64,000 bases of DNA from DASQMT01 sp963835735. Its GTDB lineage: Bacteria > Actinomycetota > Thermoleophilia > Solirubrobacterales > Solirubrobacteraceae. Positions 16,896-25,413 of the stretch are shown one piece after another. The first letter of the stretch is position 1; every line of letters starts with the position of its first letter. The notes beneath the pieces are model-generated. The model saw nothing but the letters and a program-made list of their open reading frames with translations, searched no databases and was not told the origin of the DNA. The stretch lies in assembly GCA_963835735.1 (NCBI GenBank), contig CAWIGP010000002.1, positions 1 to 64,000 of the forward strand, given 5' to 3'. The translations under genes were made by a program, and so were the position numbers.

Positions 16896-17834
16896 ATGCG
16901 GATCCTCGTCACCGGCGCACGCGGCAAGGTCGGCGCCGCAACCGTCGCGACGCTCGCCGACGCCGGCCACGACGTGACGGGAACCGACGTCGCGCGCCCG
17001 TCGTTCGAGGCGAACGGCAACGGCGTCGGCTACAAGCAGGGCGACCTGACCGACGCCGGCGACGCGTTCGCGATCGTCCGCGGCAACGACGCGATCGTCC
17101 ATGCAGCCGCGATCCCGGAGCCGACCCAGAACCCGCCGCACGTCACCTTCCGTAACAACGTGCTGGCGACGTTCAACGTACTCGAGGCGGCCGTCCGCTG
17201 GGGCGTCCCGCGCTTCGTGAACATCTCGAGCGAGACCGTCCCCGGCTTCTTCTTCCCGGAGCGCCCGTTCCTGCCCGACTACCTGCCGGTCGACGAGGAG
17301 CACCCGATCCGCCCGCAGGACCCGTACGCGACCGCCAAGCACTTCGGCGAGCTGCTGATGGACGGCGCGGTCCGGCGCGCGGACATCACGTGCGTCTCGA
17401 TCCGTCCGTCGTGGGTGCAGTGGGAGGGCAACTACGAACGCAACCTGGGCCCCTGGATGCGCGAGCCGGAGCCGTCGCAGGGCTTCTGGGCCTACATCGA
17501 CGCCTACGACCTCGCGGACGCGATCGGGCTCGCCGCGACCGCGAGCACCCCGGGCCACGAGGTCGTATACATCGCGTCGCCCGACATCGCCTCCCACGAG
17601 CCGCTCGAGGAGCTCGTCCGCCGCTTCCATGGCGACGACGCCCCGCCGATCAGGGCCGGCGGCGTGTCCGGGATCTCGATCGCGAAGGCGCGTCGGCTGC
17701 TCGGGTACGACCCGCAGCGCTCGTGGCGCGACTACCTCGACGACCACGGCCGGATCCGCCCCGCCGTGCGCGAGCGGGTCGAGCGGGGCGAGACCGGCGT
17801 ACAGCGCGGCCGGCGGCTGACCGGTGGCGGCTAG
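16896..17834 (+). CDS. NAD-dependent epimerase/dehydratase
   Basis: A 312-residue extended short-chain dehydrogenase. The nucleotide site is GARGKVGAATVATL (G-x-x-G-x-x-G, residues 7-13); the catalytic pair is visible as the serine of FVNISSETV and DPYATAKHFGE (Y-x-x-x-K). The C-terminal substrate lobe includes VSIRPSWVQWEGNYERN. The ATG at 16896 is where homology begins; an upstream GTG at 16857 would add 13 residues and neither start has a clear ribosome site. The sugar-nucleotide or other substrate is unknown. Its TAG overlaps the stop of the convergent NlpC/P60-like gene. Confidence 0.88.
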   Translation: MRILVTGARGKVGAATVATLADAGHDVTGTDVARPSFEANGNGVGYKQGDLTDAGDAFAIVRGNDAIVHAAAIPEPTQNPPHVTFRNNVLATFNVLEAAVRWGVPRFVNISSETVPGFFFPERPFLPDYLPVDEEHPIRPQDPYATAKHFGELLMDGAVRRADITCVSIRPSWVQWEGNYERNLGPWMREPEPSQGFWAYIDAYDLADAIGLAATASTPGHEVVYIASPDIASHEPLEELVRRFHGDDAPPIRAGGVSGISIAKARRLLGYDPQRSWRDYLDDHGRIRPAVRERVERGETGVQRGRRLTGGG

Positions 17835-18376
17835 AAACCGACCGGGTGGCGCTTGACGAACCCGCCGCCGGCGCGCGGCTCGAGCCGCCAGCGCGGGCCG
17901 CTCTCGCCGCGCCCCGAGGTGTCGAAGCGCAGGCCGGCGATGACCATGTAGGCGTGGCCGCCGTGGGCGTAGATCGTGATCCACTCTCCCCTGCCGCGCT
18001 TGCCGTAGGACATCAGCCCCGACGAGTCGCGTGCCACCTTGAGCAGGCCGGCGGCATGGAGCACGTAGGAGACGCTGCCTGAGCAGTCATAGCCGCTGTC
18101 GCGCCAGCGGCCGTGGCCGCCGCCCCACCTGTAGGGCTTGCGCGTGATGCGGTTGGCGGCCGCGATCGCGCCGACGACCTCGGGCGGAGCGCCGGCGGGC
18201 GCGACCGCTGTGCGCCGGTCGGCGTTCATCGCGGCCTTGGCGACCGGCGCCTCGAGGGCCGGTGGCTCCGACGAGAAGCCGCCGGACTGCGCGGCGGCGT
18301 CGCCCGTGCAGAGCAGCACGGCAGCGGACGCCGCCAGCGCGACAGTGCGCCCGCGAGCGGGCAGGATTGACTTCAC
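17831..18376 (-). CDS. Secreted NlpC/P60-like peptidoglycan hydrolase
   Basis: A 181-residue exported protein: GTG start, basic N-terminus and a hydrophobic stretch (VALAASAAVLLCTGDAAA) form the signal peptide. The catalytic region resembles NlpC/P60 cysteine peptidases: YRWGGGHGRW, then YDCSGSVSYVLHAAG with the nucleophile Cys, and HGGHAYMVIAGL with the general-base His. It would cleave peptide stems of the wall. It has no binding domain. The Gly/Arg-rich C-terminal tail (GPRWRLEPR) is common in related proteins from this order. Confidence 0.82.
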   Translation of the reverse strand: MKSILPARGRTVALAASAAVLLCTGDAAAQSGGFSSEPPALEAPVAKAAMNADRRTAVAPAGAPPEVVGAIAAANRITRKPYRWGGGHGRWRDSGYDCSGSVSYVLHAAGLLKVARDSSGLMSYGKRGRGEWITIYAHGGHAYMVIAGLRFDTSGRGESGPRWRLEPRAGGGFVKRHPVGF

Positions 18377-18551
18377 GGTTTCGGGACTCCAGCTTTCGCT
18401 TTCCAGTCCGCTTCCGAGGTGAGCTGACGGGCTCGCGCTGGAAAGGCCTGCGCTACGCCGTGCCTAGAAGGCCGGCGATTCGCCCCAACTGCCTGGGTCC
18501 CCCGGCCGCCCCGGCTCAGGGCCTGGGCGGTTCAGCGGTATACGAGGCGCT

Positions 18552-20519
18552 TCAACCGCGCGCCGGCGCGGAAGTTGCGGTCGTCTCTGCAGACGTATCG
18601 GCGAGCCGATGCGGCACTTGAGCGGCCGCATAGGCGTCGTCCTCGTCGAGCGTCTCCTGGCGCAGGAGGGTCTCGGTGAGCGACTCGAGCTGGTCGCGGT
18701 GCTCGGTCAGCAGCTGCCGTACCTCGTTGTACGCCTGATCGACGATCCTCCGCACCTCGTCGTCGACGAGCCGCTGCGTCGTCTCCGACGCCGGTTGCGA
18801 GCCGGGCAGGAACGGGCCGCTCTGGTCCTGCGGGAGCACGGCGATCGGCCCGATCGCCTCGCTCATCCCCCACCGTCCGACCATGCCACGGGCGATCTGG
18901 GTGAGCTGCTGGATGTCGGACTCCGCGCCGGTCGTGATCGAGCCGAACACGACCTCCTCCGCCACGCGGCCGCCGAGCGCGACCTTGATCTTGGCCAGCA
19001 GCCAGGATTCCTCGTAGTTGGCGCGGTCGTCGTCGGGCGAGGAGAACGTGACGCCGAGCGCCTGGCCGCGCGGGATGATCGAGACCTTGCGCACGGGGTC
19101 GGCACCCGGCGTGAGCATGCCGACGAGCGCGTGGCCGGCCTCGTGATAGGCGACCCGCCGCCGGTCCTCGGCGTTCAGCACCGTGCCGCGCGGCGCGCCG
19201 AGCACGATCTTCTCGAGCGAATCGGTGAAGTCGGCCATCCGGACCTTCTCGTGCTCGCGCCGTGCCGCGAGCAGTGCGGCCTCGTTGGCGAGGTTGGAGA
19301 GGTCCGCGCCGACCATGCCGGGCGTGGTCGCGGCCAGGCGGTCGAGGTTGACGTCGTCGGCGAGCGGCAAAGAGCGCGTGTGGACCTCGAGGATCGATCG
19401 CCGCCCGTCCTTGTCGGGCGGCGGGACCGCGACGCGACGGTCGAAGCGGCCCGGGCGCAGCAGCGCGGCGTCGAGCACCTCCGGGCGGTTGGTCGCGCCG
19501 AGCACGATGACAGCGAGGTTGGACTCGAAGCCGTCCATCTCGGTCAGGATCTGGTTGAGCGTCTGCTCGCGCTCGTCGTTGCCGCCGCCGAAGCCGACGC
19601 TCGCGCCGCGCGAGCGGCCGATCGCGTCGAGCTCGTCGATGAAGATGATCGCCGGAGCGGCCTCCTTGGCCTGCTTGAACAGGTCGCGGACCCGGCTGGC
19701 TCCGATGCCGACGATCGCCTCGACGAACTCTGACGCGGCGATCGAGAAGAACGGCGCGTTCGCCTCCCCCGCCACCGCGCGAGCGAGCAGCGTCTTGCCG
19801 GTGCCGGGCGCGCCGGAGAGCAGCACGCCCTTAGGGATCCGGCCGCCGAGCTTCTGGTAGCGGTCGGGGTTCTTGAGGAAGTCGACGACCTCGGCCAGCT
19901 CGGCCTTCGCCTCATCGATCCCGGCCACGTCTTTGAAAGTGACCTTCTGCTCGCCTTTTTCGCTGCGGCGCGCGCGCGAGCGGCCGAACGTGCCGAGCGC
20001 GCTCATCGCGCCGCCGCCCGCACGGCGCGCGAAGTACACGAACAGGCCGATCAGGAGCAGCACCGGGCCGAACCCGAGGAGCAGGCTCGCGAGGATGCCG
20101 CGGCTCTCGTTGATCGGCTCGGCCTCGATCGTGACCTTGTGGTCCTCGAGCAGCTGCGACAGCTGGTCGTTGTTGGCGAACACCGGGATCTCGGTCTTGA
20201 ACGACTTGTTGGGCTTGGCGTCGCCGTACTTGAACTCCTTCTTGAACATGCCGTCGACGGTCGCGCCCTCGGCCGAGATTCGCTCGACGTTGTCCGCGCG
20301 CACCTGCTCGAGGAAGGTCGGGTTGTAGGGGATCCGTACCGGCTCGACCCGACCGGGAGCGAAGATCGCTACGAAGAGGTAGTTGGCGGCGAGCAGCGCC
20401 CCGACGATCAGCAGGATCCGCATCCGCGGCGTGCGGAACGACGGGCGCTTCTCTTCACCGCCCTCGCGCGGGAGCGGAGTCCGCGGGGTGCGCTCTGTCG
20501 GCTTCGGGGTCTCCGCCAT
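18552..20519 (-). CDS. ftsH: ATP-dependent zinc metalloprotease FtsH
   Basis: A 655-residue membrane AAA+ protease that degrades unstable membrane and cytosolic proteins. Transmembrane helices at about 34-53 and 142-164 flank the extracytoplasmic domain. The AAA module has Walker A GAPGTGKT (236-243), Walker B IIFIDELDAI (291-300), the second region of homology around LRPGRFDRR (354-362), and the zinc site HEAGH (459-463). The pore loop reads EAIVGIG (267-273) where canonical FtsH has EMFVGVG, so the gripping phenylalanine is replaced by isoleucine. Length is standard. It precedes a 122-residue unknown protein on the same strand, upstream in transcription. Confidence 0.97.
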   Translation of the reverse strand: MAETPKPTERTPRTPLPREGGEEKRPSFRTPRMRILLIVGALLAANYLFVAIFAPGRVEPVRIPYNPTFLEQVRADNVERISAEGATVDGMFKKEFKYGDAKPNKSFKTEIPVFANNDQLSQLLEDHKVTIEAEPINESRGILASLLLGFGPVLLLIGLFVYFARRAGGGAMSALGTFGRSRARRSEKGEQKVTFKDVAGIDEAKAELAEVVDFLKNPDRYQKLGGRIPKGVLLSGAPGTGKTLLARAVAGEANAPFFSIAASEFVEAIVGIGASRVRDLFKQAKEAAPAIIFIDELDAIGRSRGASVGFGGGNDEREQTLNQILTEMDGFESNLAVIVLGATNRPEVLDAALLRPGRFDRRVAVPPPDKDGRRSILEVHTRSLPLADDVNLDRLAATTPGMVGADLSNLANEAALLAARREHEKVRMADFTDSLEKIVLGAPRGTVLNAEDRRRVAYHEAGHALVGMLTPGADPVRKVSIIPRGQALGVTFSSPDDDRANYEESWLLAKIKVALGGRVAEEVVFGSITTGAESDIQQLTQIARGMVGRWGMSEAIGPIAVLPQDQSGPFLPGSQPASETTQRLVDDEVRRIVDQAYNEVRQLLTEHRDQLESLTETLLRQETLDEDDAYAAAQVPHRLADTSAETTATSAPARG

Positions 20520-20553
20520 CGGTGAGGTGTAGCAGGGCGTGCTATGGCGCGCG

Positions 20554-20922
20554 TTATCCGGCCCGGCGACGCGGCGCCGGCGGGGTGCGCAGGAGCGCCC
20601 GGTCGAAGCCGGCGAGCTCGGGCCGGGCGGCGAGGTCCTCGACGTGTGGGAACGCCTCCACCGGCGTGCCGTCCTTCCACACCACGAAGTGGGGCTCGCC
20701 GCCGATGATCGTGTCCTCCGAGTATTGGCCGCCGATCTGCCGCGCGAGCTTGACCGCCCGGTCGCGGTACACGCGCCGGTCGCGCCACACGCCGTAGCGG
20801 TCCTGCGCGATCGGGCCTACCCGCCGCGCGGCGGCGACTCCAGCGGACACGGCGACGCCGCGCACCGCCTTGTTGCGCATCGCCGCTTTGGCCATTGCCG
20901 TGATCGAGCGTCCGGCGCCCAT
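20554..20922 (-). CDS. Hypothetical protein upstream of ftsH
   Basis: A 122-residue basic protein not recognised. The N-terminal 45 residues are Ala/Lys/Arg-rich helix (ITAMAKAAMRNKAVRG), followed by a compact region with YGVWRDRRVYRDRAVKLARQ and a beta-like HFVVWKDGTPVEAFPHVED. The start is set at the ATG at 20922 because a G-run ribosome site precedes it; the frame is open further but there it is antisense to tRNA-Gly. It is 34 bp upstream of ftsH and co-directional, so co-transcription is likely. Confidence 0.65.
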   Translation of the reverse strand: MGAGRSITAMAKAAMRNKAVRGVAVSAGVAAARRVGPIAQDRYGVWRDRRVYRDRAVKLARQIGGQYSEDTIIGGEPHFVVWKDGTPVEAFPHVEDLAARPELAGFDRALLRTPPAPRRRAG

Positions 20923-20958
20923 CCCCCCATTGAAGCGTGTCGAGCTCCGGACCGGGGC

Positions 20959-20964
20959 TATACT
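20959..20964 (+). promoter_or_regulatory. Possible -10 box of tRNA-Gly
   Basis: TATACT lies 13 bases before the mature 5' end of the tRNA, a good distance for a sigma-A -10 hexamer. No good -35 hexamer at 16-18 bp spacing is visible, which is common in actinobacteria. Confidence 0.4.
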
Positions 20965-20976
20965 GCTGCGCGTTCT

Positions 20977-21050
20977 GCGGATGTAGCTCAGTTGGCTAGA
21001 GCGTCTGCTTGCCATGCAGAAGGTCGAGGGTTCGAGTCCCTTCATCCGCT
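20977..21050 (+). tRNA. tRNA-Gly (anticodon GCC)
   Basis: A 74-nt cloverleaf: acceptor stem GCGGATG/CATCCGC, D-arm TAGCTCAGTTGGCTAGAGC, anticodon stem TCTGC/GCAGA enclosing the loop TTGCCAT with anticodon GCC, and a T-arm AGGGTTCGAGTCCCT. CCA is not encoded. Its 3' half (from 21006) is repeated at 27195 and 30635, so it has served as an integration target that leaves the tRNA intact. Confidence 0.97.
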
Positions 21051-21097
21051 CCTCTGAAGTACCTGCAAATCGCTGACTTCTCAGTCTCCCAGGAGCG
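21006..21097 (+). repeat. att-like direct repeat, copy A (tRNA end)
   Basis: The 3' half of tRNA-Gly plus about 47 bp of downstream sequence. Copy B (27195-27259) matches the first 66 positions with one deletion and a few changes; copy C (30635-30726) matches over the full 92 positions with scattered substitutions. Position and extent fit attachment sites used by tyrosine integrases that target tRNA 3' ends. Confidence 0.85.
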
Positions 21098-21100
21098 ATT

Positions 21101-21181
21101 CAAGGTCCGCCTCGGCGGGCCTTTTTGCGTCTCGCACCGGAAACTCGGCGCTCGGCGAAGGCATCGTGGGCCTCGGCGAGG
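21101..21181. repeat. Inverted repeat partner of 30731-30822
   Basis: Reverse-complementing this stretch gives the sequence at 30731-30822: both contain the run CCTCGCCGAGGCCCACGATG followed by CTTCGCCGAGCGCCGAGTTT (one base differs at the join), and both end in GAGGCGGACCTTG. The second copy has about a dozen extra bases after GAGTTTCC. The repeat encodes the last residues of the integrase relic. Confidence 0.8.
21105..21126 (+). terminator. Rho-independent terminator after tRNA-Gly
   Basis: GTCCGC and GCGGGC can pair around a CTCG loop and are followed by CTTTTT. It sits 55 bp past the tRNA 3' end on the same strand. The same bases also encode the last residues of the integrase relic on the opposite strand. 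Confidence 0.6.
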
Positions 21182-21386
21182 TCACATCCGAACACGCGCT
21201 CGAGCAGCCCGACGGGGTGATCGGAGTCGTCGAGATCCTGCTCTTAGATGTCCACGGTGGTGCGGGAGTCCTCGTGGCCCATGAGCTGGCGTGCGCGCCG
21301 CGGGTGGACCTCGCACAGCACGAGGATCTACGCGAACGTCCGTCGCAGCGTGTCCGCTGGACCGCAGCCTTGGCGCGGGGCGCGGC

Positions 21387-21779
21387 TCAGGCATCGTGTT
21401 CGACCTCGCGGGCGGGAAGCAGCCACAGCGCCTCGAGCTCGGCGTAGTAGCTCACGCCCGGACTGGCGGACGCGTCGGCGCGGCGAGTTGCGACGACCAT
21501 TCCGCCCGTGACCGCCAGCACCAGCATGGCGATGCCGCCTGTGAGGAGGCCGACGTGCGCTCCGTCCAAACCCTGGCGGTCGCCCGCCAAGTCGCGGGGC
21601 ACGCACGGTGGCCGGAGGTCGGGAGCCACGCGCGGGGGAGGGGCCTCCCCCGTGGTCGGAGGACACAGCGGTTGGTTGTCGACACGGCCTGTTGCTCCGG
21701 CCGGGACGGCCAGAGCCAGCGCGAGCGCGAGCGCGAGGACGAGTCCCCACGTCCGCGTGATCTGGGTCCGGTGGCTCAT
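21387..21779 (-). CDS. Small secreted, C-terminally anchored protein (paralogue of 45921-46256)
   Basis: A 130-residue protein of unknown function. The start MSHRTQITRTW leads into a strong signal peptide (LALALALALAVPAGATG). The mature part has a short Pro-rich domain with two cysteines (NQPLCPPTTGEAPPP and LRPPCVPRD), then one membrane helix (about 85-108, VGLLTGGIAMLVLAVTGGMV) and a short basic tail. A paralogue with the same layout lies at 45921-46256, beyond the other end of the accessory region. It is probably an envelope protein. Confidence 0.65.
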   Translation of the reverse strand: MSHRTQITRTWGLVLALALALALAVPAGATGRVDNQPLCPPTTGEAPPPRVAPDLRPPCVPRDLAGDRQGLDGAHVGLLTGGIAMLVLAVTGGMVVATRRADASASPGVSYYAELEALWLLPAREVEHDA

Positions 21780-22308
21780 GCCTTCGCTCCGGGAGCCGCG
21801 AGTGCCGCCACGGCTAGGCCGGTAGCGAGGCTGCGCTGCAGGTGGGTGCTGCGTGAGGCAGAGGGATGGGGATGGGGCATTACAAGTCGGACCGCGGCGC
21901 CGGGCGACCATTCCGACAAGTGAAATAAGACTTCTGCGGGCCAAACCCGGCCCCAGGATCGCCGTCAGCCAGCCGCTACTCCGGCCACGCCGCGGCGCGC
22001 TCGCGCAGCCGCCACTCCAGCTCGTCGCAAACGCACAACCTGCGCGGTGGGTCCGGGGTCACGCCCCTCGGCAACCAAGCCACTGAGGAAGGGAAGGCAC
22101 CCATGTTGACCATCAACCTCCGGCGAGCCCGGCTATGCCGCGGCGCGCTGACGCGACGGCCGACCTGAACCGGCTGACGCCGAGGCGCGCCAGGCTGCTG
22201 GCGACCATCGTCGTCCGCCGCAGGCCGCTCGAAGCCGGGGACGCGCCAGGGGAATGGACGGGGCGCGCCGCAGTCCTTGGTGGGACAACCCCACGAAAGG
22301 GTTCCATC
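21780..22308. other. Intergenic region with leader-like micro-ORFs
   Basis: No solid gene. A 21-codon plus-strand ORF at 22103-22168 has a strong GAGGAAGGGAAGG ribosome site but no recognisable product and may be a decayed gene start. A minus-strand 42-codon ORF (21976-22104) ends with LEWRLRERAAAWPE, protein-like but unsupported. The last 20 bases (CCACGAAAGGG then GTG) are shared with the upstream region of the related gene at 24438. Confidence 0.4.
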
Positions 22309-23022
22309 GTGCCTCGGACTCCGAGCAGCACCCGCCGGTTCAGCTACGCCAACGTCACCGCCAGCCTCGCCTTGTTCGTCGCATTGGGCGGCACCGCCGC
22401 GGCCGCCGTGACGCTCCCACGCGACAGCGTCGGATCGCCACAGATCCGCAAGGACGGCGTCAAGTCCCCGGAGATCGCCAAGGACGCTGTCGGCTCGCCG
22501 GAGATCAGGGCCGAGGCCATCGGGACCTCGAAGATCCACGACGGCGGGGTCCGGATCGCCGACATCTCCGCCGGCGCCCGCAGCGCGCTGACGACCAACG
22601 TGCGGATCGCCGAAGCCGACTCGGTAGAGGTCCCGACGTGCTTGAAATTCGTCATCGACGATCTGACCGATTGCGAGAACGTGGTGTCAGTGAGGGCGCT
22701 TCCCCCCGGGAACTGGCTGGTGCAGGCCAAGCTCACCGTGGCCCCCAGTAACGGGATTGCGTTCGGCGACTTGCGCGGTTGTGGACTCGTCCAGGGACCC
22801 GTCTCGAACGACGCGACGCTTCTCGACCAGGACGTCTTCGCGGCTGTCCGGGATGAGTTCGACGACGACGTCCCCGCGAAGGTCACGTTGGCAGACGTCG
22901 TGACCACCACCAATGCCGCGACGACCATCGGGGTGCGCTGCCTCGAAGAACCGGCGACGGCGCTGAGAGTGGAGGACGTGAAGCTAACGGCGCTTGAGGT
23001 GGCAAACGTCGTCGGTCCCTGA
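22309..23022 (+). CDS. Secreted S-P-E-I repeat protein
   Basis: A 237-residue exported protein of a type abundant in Solirubrobacterales. The GTG at 22309 is supported by the CGAAAGGG ribosome site, which is conserved in front of the paralogue at 24438. The signal region is NVTASLALFVALGGTAAAAV; it is followed by three short repeats of the form D-x-V-x-S-P-E-I (VGSPQIRKDGVKSPEIAKD) that predict a beta-solenoid-like segment, then a beta-rich C-terminal domain with two Cys pairs (PTCLKF, DDLTDCE, RGCGLV, VRCLEE). Function is unknown. Location in the first att-bounded segment marks it as accessory. Confidence 0.75.
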   Translation: MPRTPSSTRRFSYANVTASLALFVALGGTAAAAVTLPRDSVGSPQIRKDGVKSPEIAKDAVGSPEIRAEAIGTSKIHDGGVRIADISAGARSALTTNVRIAEADSVEVPTCLKFVIDDLTDCENVVSVRALPPGNWLVQAKLTVAPSNGIAFGDLRGCGLVQGPVSNDATLLDQDVFAAVRDEFDDDVPAKVTLADVVTTTNAATTIGVRCLEEPATALRVEDVKLTALEVANVVGP

Positions 23023-23396
23023 GGGAGGGAGTCCGCCCGTGGGCCTCGGCGAATGCTCGTCCTCCTTGGCTCGTCCTTTCGCAACGATTCCTCGGACCCG
23101 ATCGAACCCGAGGCTCCGAGCTGGTGGGCGGGAGGAACGCCCAACAGGCGCCGACGCGCAGCGCGCACCCGGACGCTGCAGTGCGGACCGAGTTGCTCGT
23201 TGGTGGTTCCCACAGTTTCGAGCCCTGAACGTTGGGACACGGCCTAGTAGCCGAGCGCTCGGATCAGGGTTGTTGTGAGCGCAGGGACGGCGCCGCCCAA
23301 GGAGCGGGCTACGCCGTGTGTGTGTCGTACAGAGGGCGGGCGCACCAGGACGGCGCGCCTGCCCTCGCTCCATTACCAGACCGACGATGAGCACCG
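23023..23396. other. Intergenic, no supported gene
   Basis: Short ORFs in several frames overlap here but none has both a ribosome site and recognisable sequence. No hairpin or repeat was identified. Confidence 0.4.
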
Positions 23397-23828
23397 ATGG
23401 GATTTAGCTGGAAGACGTCGCCGAAGGACCTGCTCGGCCCGGAGGCCGCGCCGAAGAAGCAGGACTGCAAGGCGCGCGAGAACGGCGAGCACGAGTTCGC
23501 CGACCACCAGGGGACGACTGATTGGTTGTCGGCTTCACCGGGACCCGGACCGACGGATCCGCCCCCTCTCACGGGCGTACGTCCTCCGCTCGTCTCCGGG
23601 CTGGTCCTGCAGCAAGGCCCCGCCGGCCCACGCGGTGAGCAGGGACCCGCAGGACCGCAGGGCGAACAAGGCAGCGCCGGCCCGGAGGTTCATCAGCCCG
23701 TCAACGCCGATTCAGACCTATCAGGCCATGGGCACTCGGAACGGCGGCGAGGTGTTCTCGGACTACTAGGACACGCGCTCGGCGCTGCGCCGGCACCAAC
23801 GCCCGTCACGCCACGCGCCGCGCCCTGA
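23397..23828 (+). pseudogene. Mosaic ORF with collagen-like G-x-y stretch
   Basis: A 143-codon ORF that looks like a patchwork. Residues about 75-100 are collagen-like triplets (GPAGPRGEQGPAGPQGEQG), as in the secreted collagen-like proteins of this order, but the signal peptide and beta domain of those proteins are missing. Immediately after the triplets the DNA becomes a copy of the 3' end of the small gene at 25534, read here in the wrong frame. Most likely a fusion of two gene fragments; expression is doubtful. Confidence 0.4.
23709..23822 (+). repeat. Duplicated gene tail plus flank, copy 1
   Basis: Bases 23709-23767 (starting GATTCAGACCTATCAGGC) are nearly identical to 25719-25776, the 3' end of the DUF1559-like gene. 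After an unrelated few bases, 23777-23822 (containing CGGCACCAACGCCCGTCACG) matches 25791-25836. Here the tail is attached to a collagen-like fragment instead of its own gene. Confidence 0.85.
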
Positions 23829-24437
23829 TCCGCCTCCCGCCGGCCGCGAGCCACGAACGCGCGTTGGCAGGCGGTGCATTCCCCGGTGACGATCACGCGC
23901 AGGTCCGTCGAGGCGTACGCGCCGCGCCGAGGTCAGGCGGTGCGCTGGCGGCTCCTAGTGGCCGCCACCACCCCTGCCCGGCCGCTTCCACTCGTGCGTT
24001 CCGTGAATCTGGTCCTGGAACCGGGCGTCGGCGGCCGCCCTTCGCTGCGCGCGTTCGGATCGACTCGCTTTGCGATCAGCGCGCCGCCTTGCGAAGCCCG
24101 CTTTGACACGGCGCAACCCCGCGCTCATGCCCGTCATCCGCAGCTCCTTCCCAACTCGCTCTCAGGGCGACAGTACACCCCCGTCTACCTGAGCTGCACG
24201 ACCAGCGGCGGCAGCTCTACGCCGGCGCCGGCGGAACCCCGGAAGTAAAGGAGCCGGTCACGGGTGCCGCGCCCCACCAGCTTGTCGGCCCTGATCGTCC
24301 TTGCCCGGGAATGCGAGCGGTTGCGCGTGGTCATGAGCAGTGCGTGACCGCGTCCCGGACGCCGTGCAAGTGGCCAACCCGTTCCGCCGTCACCGGGTCA
24401 TACCCGTCGACAGGCACACCACGAAAGGGACGGCATC
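23829..24437. other. Intergenic region with repeat AAGGAGCCGGTCACGGGT
   Basis: No confident gene. One minus-strand 60-codon ORF (23955-24137) is listed separately. The sequence AAGGAGCCGGTCACGGGT occurs at about 24248-24265 and again at about 25908-25925, in each case 3' of the duplicated tail, suggesting the two neighbourhoods derive from one duplicated block. Confidence 0.45.
23955..24137 (-). CDS. Possible small basic protein
   Basis: A 60-residue ORF rich in Arg, Ala and Lys: RRADRKASRSERAQRRAAAD, then ARFQDQIHGTHEWKRP. The helical, charged N-terminus and the aromatic tail look more protein-like than the competing frames, but no family was recognised and no ribosome site stands out. Confidence 0.25.
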   Translation of the reverse strand: MTGMSAGLRRVKAGFARRRADRKASRSERAQRRAAADARFQDQIHGTHEWKRPGRGGGGH

Positions 24438-25224
24438 GTGTTCCACCAGCAGAACGATTCTCATCCTGACCGCGCTCGGCGCCCGGCAGCGCCGAGTGCG
24501 CGGCTGGGTCGCCTGCGCGCGCAACTGAGCTTCGCGAACGTGGCCGCGGGCCTGGCGTTGTTCATCGCGCTGGGCGGTACGGCGACCGCGGCGGTCGCGC
24601 TCGATCGCGACAGTGTCGGCGCGCCGCAGATCCGCCAGGACGGAGTCCGCTCGCCCGAGATCCAGAAGGACGCGGTCCGCTCGCCCGAGATCGCTCCGGA
24701 CGCCGTCCGTTCCTCAGAGATCCAGGACGAGAGCATCAAGCTCGCGCACGTCGCGAGTGGCACGGCCACCGCGCTGCGCGGCGACCTGCACGTCGCCGAG
24801 GACGACAACAACCGCCTCGAAGCCGTGCCCTCTTGCAACGCAGACGACATCAGCGGCTGTCCTGACTTCCTGACGCTCGAGCTTGGCTCCGACGCGGGTT
24901 CGCGGACCGTGGAGCAGGAGCCCGGACGCAATTGGCTCGTCCAGGCCAAGGCCGACGTCCTGAGCATCAAAGCCTTTGCCGCGGTCAACCACTGCGGGCT
25001 CGTCGACACCACGAAGACCGGCGCGCAGGCGATACTCGATGAGGTACGGGTGTTCGACGTCGGGCGAGGACATCGCGCTCAGCGCGGTCGTCAAGAAGGC
25101 GGCGGGCAACCCGACCGTCGCGCTGCGCTGCACATCGATCTCCTCGGGCACCGAAGCCGACCAGGTCATCCCCCACGACCTGAAGATGACCGCGCTGGAA
25201 GTGGGCGCCGTCACCGGACCATGA
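24438..25224 (+). pseudogene. Secreted S-P-E-I repeat protein, frameshifted paralogue
   Basis: A paralogue of the gene at 22309 with the same GTG start context (CCACGAAAGGG). It has the export region NVAAGLALFIALGGTATAAV, four D-x-V-R-S-P/S-E-I repeats and the Cys-containing beta domain. At about 25060 the reading frame shifts by one base: the first frame ends homology at ILDEVRVFDV and the next frame continues with SGEDIALSAVVKKAAGNPT to the family-typical end KMTALEVGAVTGP. Without correction the first frame runs on through nonsense to 25355. Either a recent mutation or a base-call error. Confidence 0.75.
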
Positions 25225-25234
25225 GCCCCGTCAC

Positions 25235-25277
25235 GGCGCTCGCACGGCACCAAACGCCCGTCACCCGGCGCGCCGCG
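25235..25277 (+). repeat. GGCACCAA-ACGCCCGTCAC intergenic repeat, copy 2
   Basis: GGCGCTCGCACGGCACCAAA followed by CGCCCGTCACCCGG is a diverged version of the sequences at 23777-23822 and 25791-25836. All three lie just after a stop codon of a small secreted-protein gene, so they may be a shared 3' untranslated or recombination element. Confidence 0.65.
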
Positions 25278-25413
25278 CCGACGAAGCGCCTCCGGCCGGC
25301 GCGCCCCGGCACCACCCCGGCGGCAGCTTGCGACCCTCCCCCGGGTGTGGGCTGATCCGCGACTCACGCTCGGCCGTAGAGGGGTCACCGCCAACCCGAC
25401 CCATGAGGAAGCC

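Larger units (their letters stand above)
21100..21372 (-). pseudogene. Tyrosine integrase (phage integrase family), dead C-terminus
   Basis: The minus strand from about 21372 to the TGA at 21100 reads as the catalytic end of a tyrosine recombinase: DTLRRTFA, stop, ILVLCEVHPRRARQLMGHED, then SRTTVDI, stop, EQDLDDSDHP and VGLLERVFGCDLAEAHDAF. The box II arginine (LRRTF) and the GH motif survive. The preceding His of H-x-x-R is Asp, one stop (TAG) replaces the residue after TFA, and the second (TAA) falls exactly where the catalytic tyrosine of DIY is expected. The N-terminal two thirds are gone. It lies directly beside the tRNA attachment site, the normal place for such an integrase. Confidence 0.8.

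Noticed and set aside
21009..21284. 91-codon plus-strand ORF starting inside tRNA-Gly
   Set aside because: Begins within the tRNA and runs antisense to the integrase relic; not a gene.
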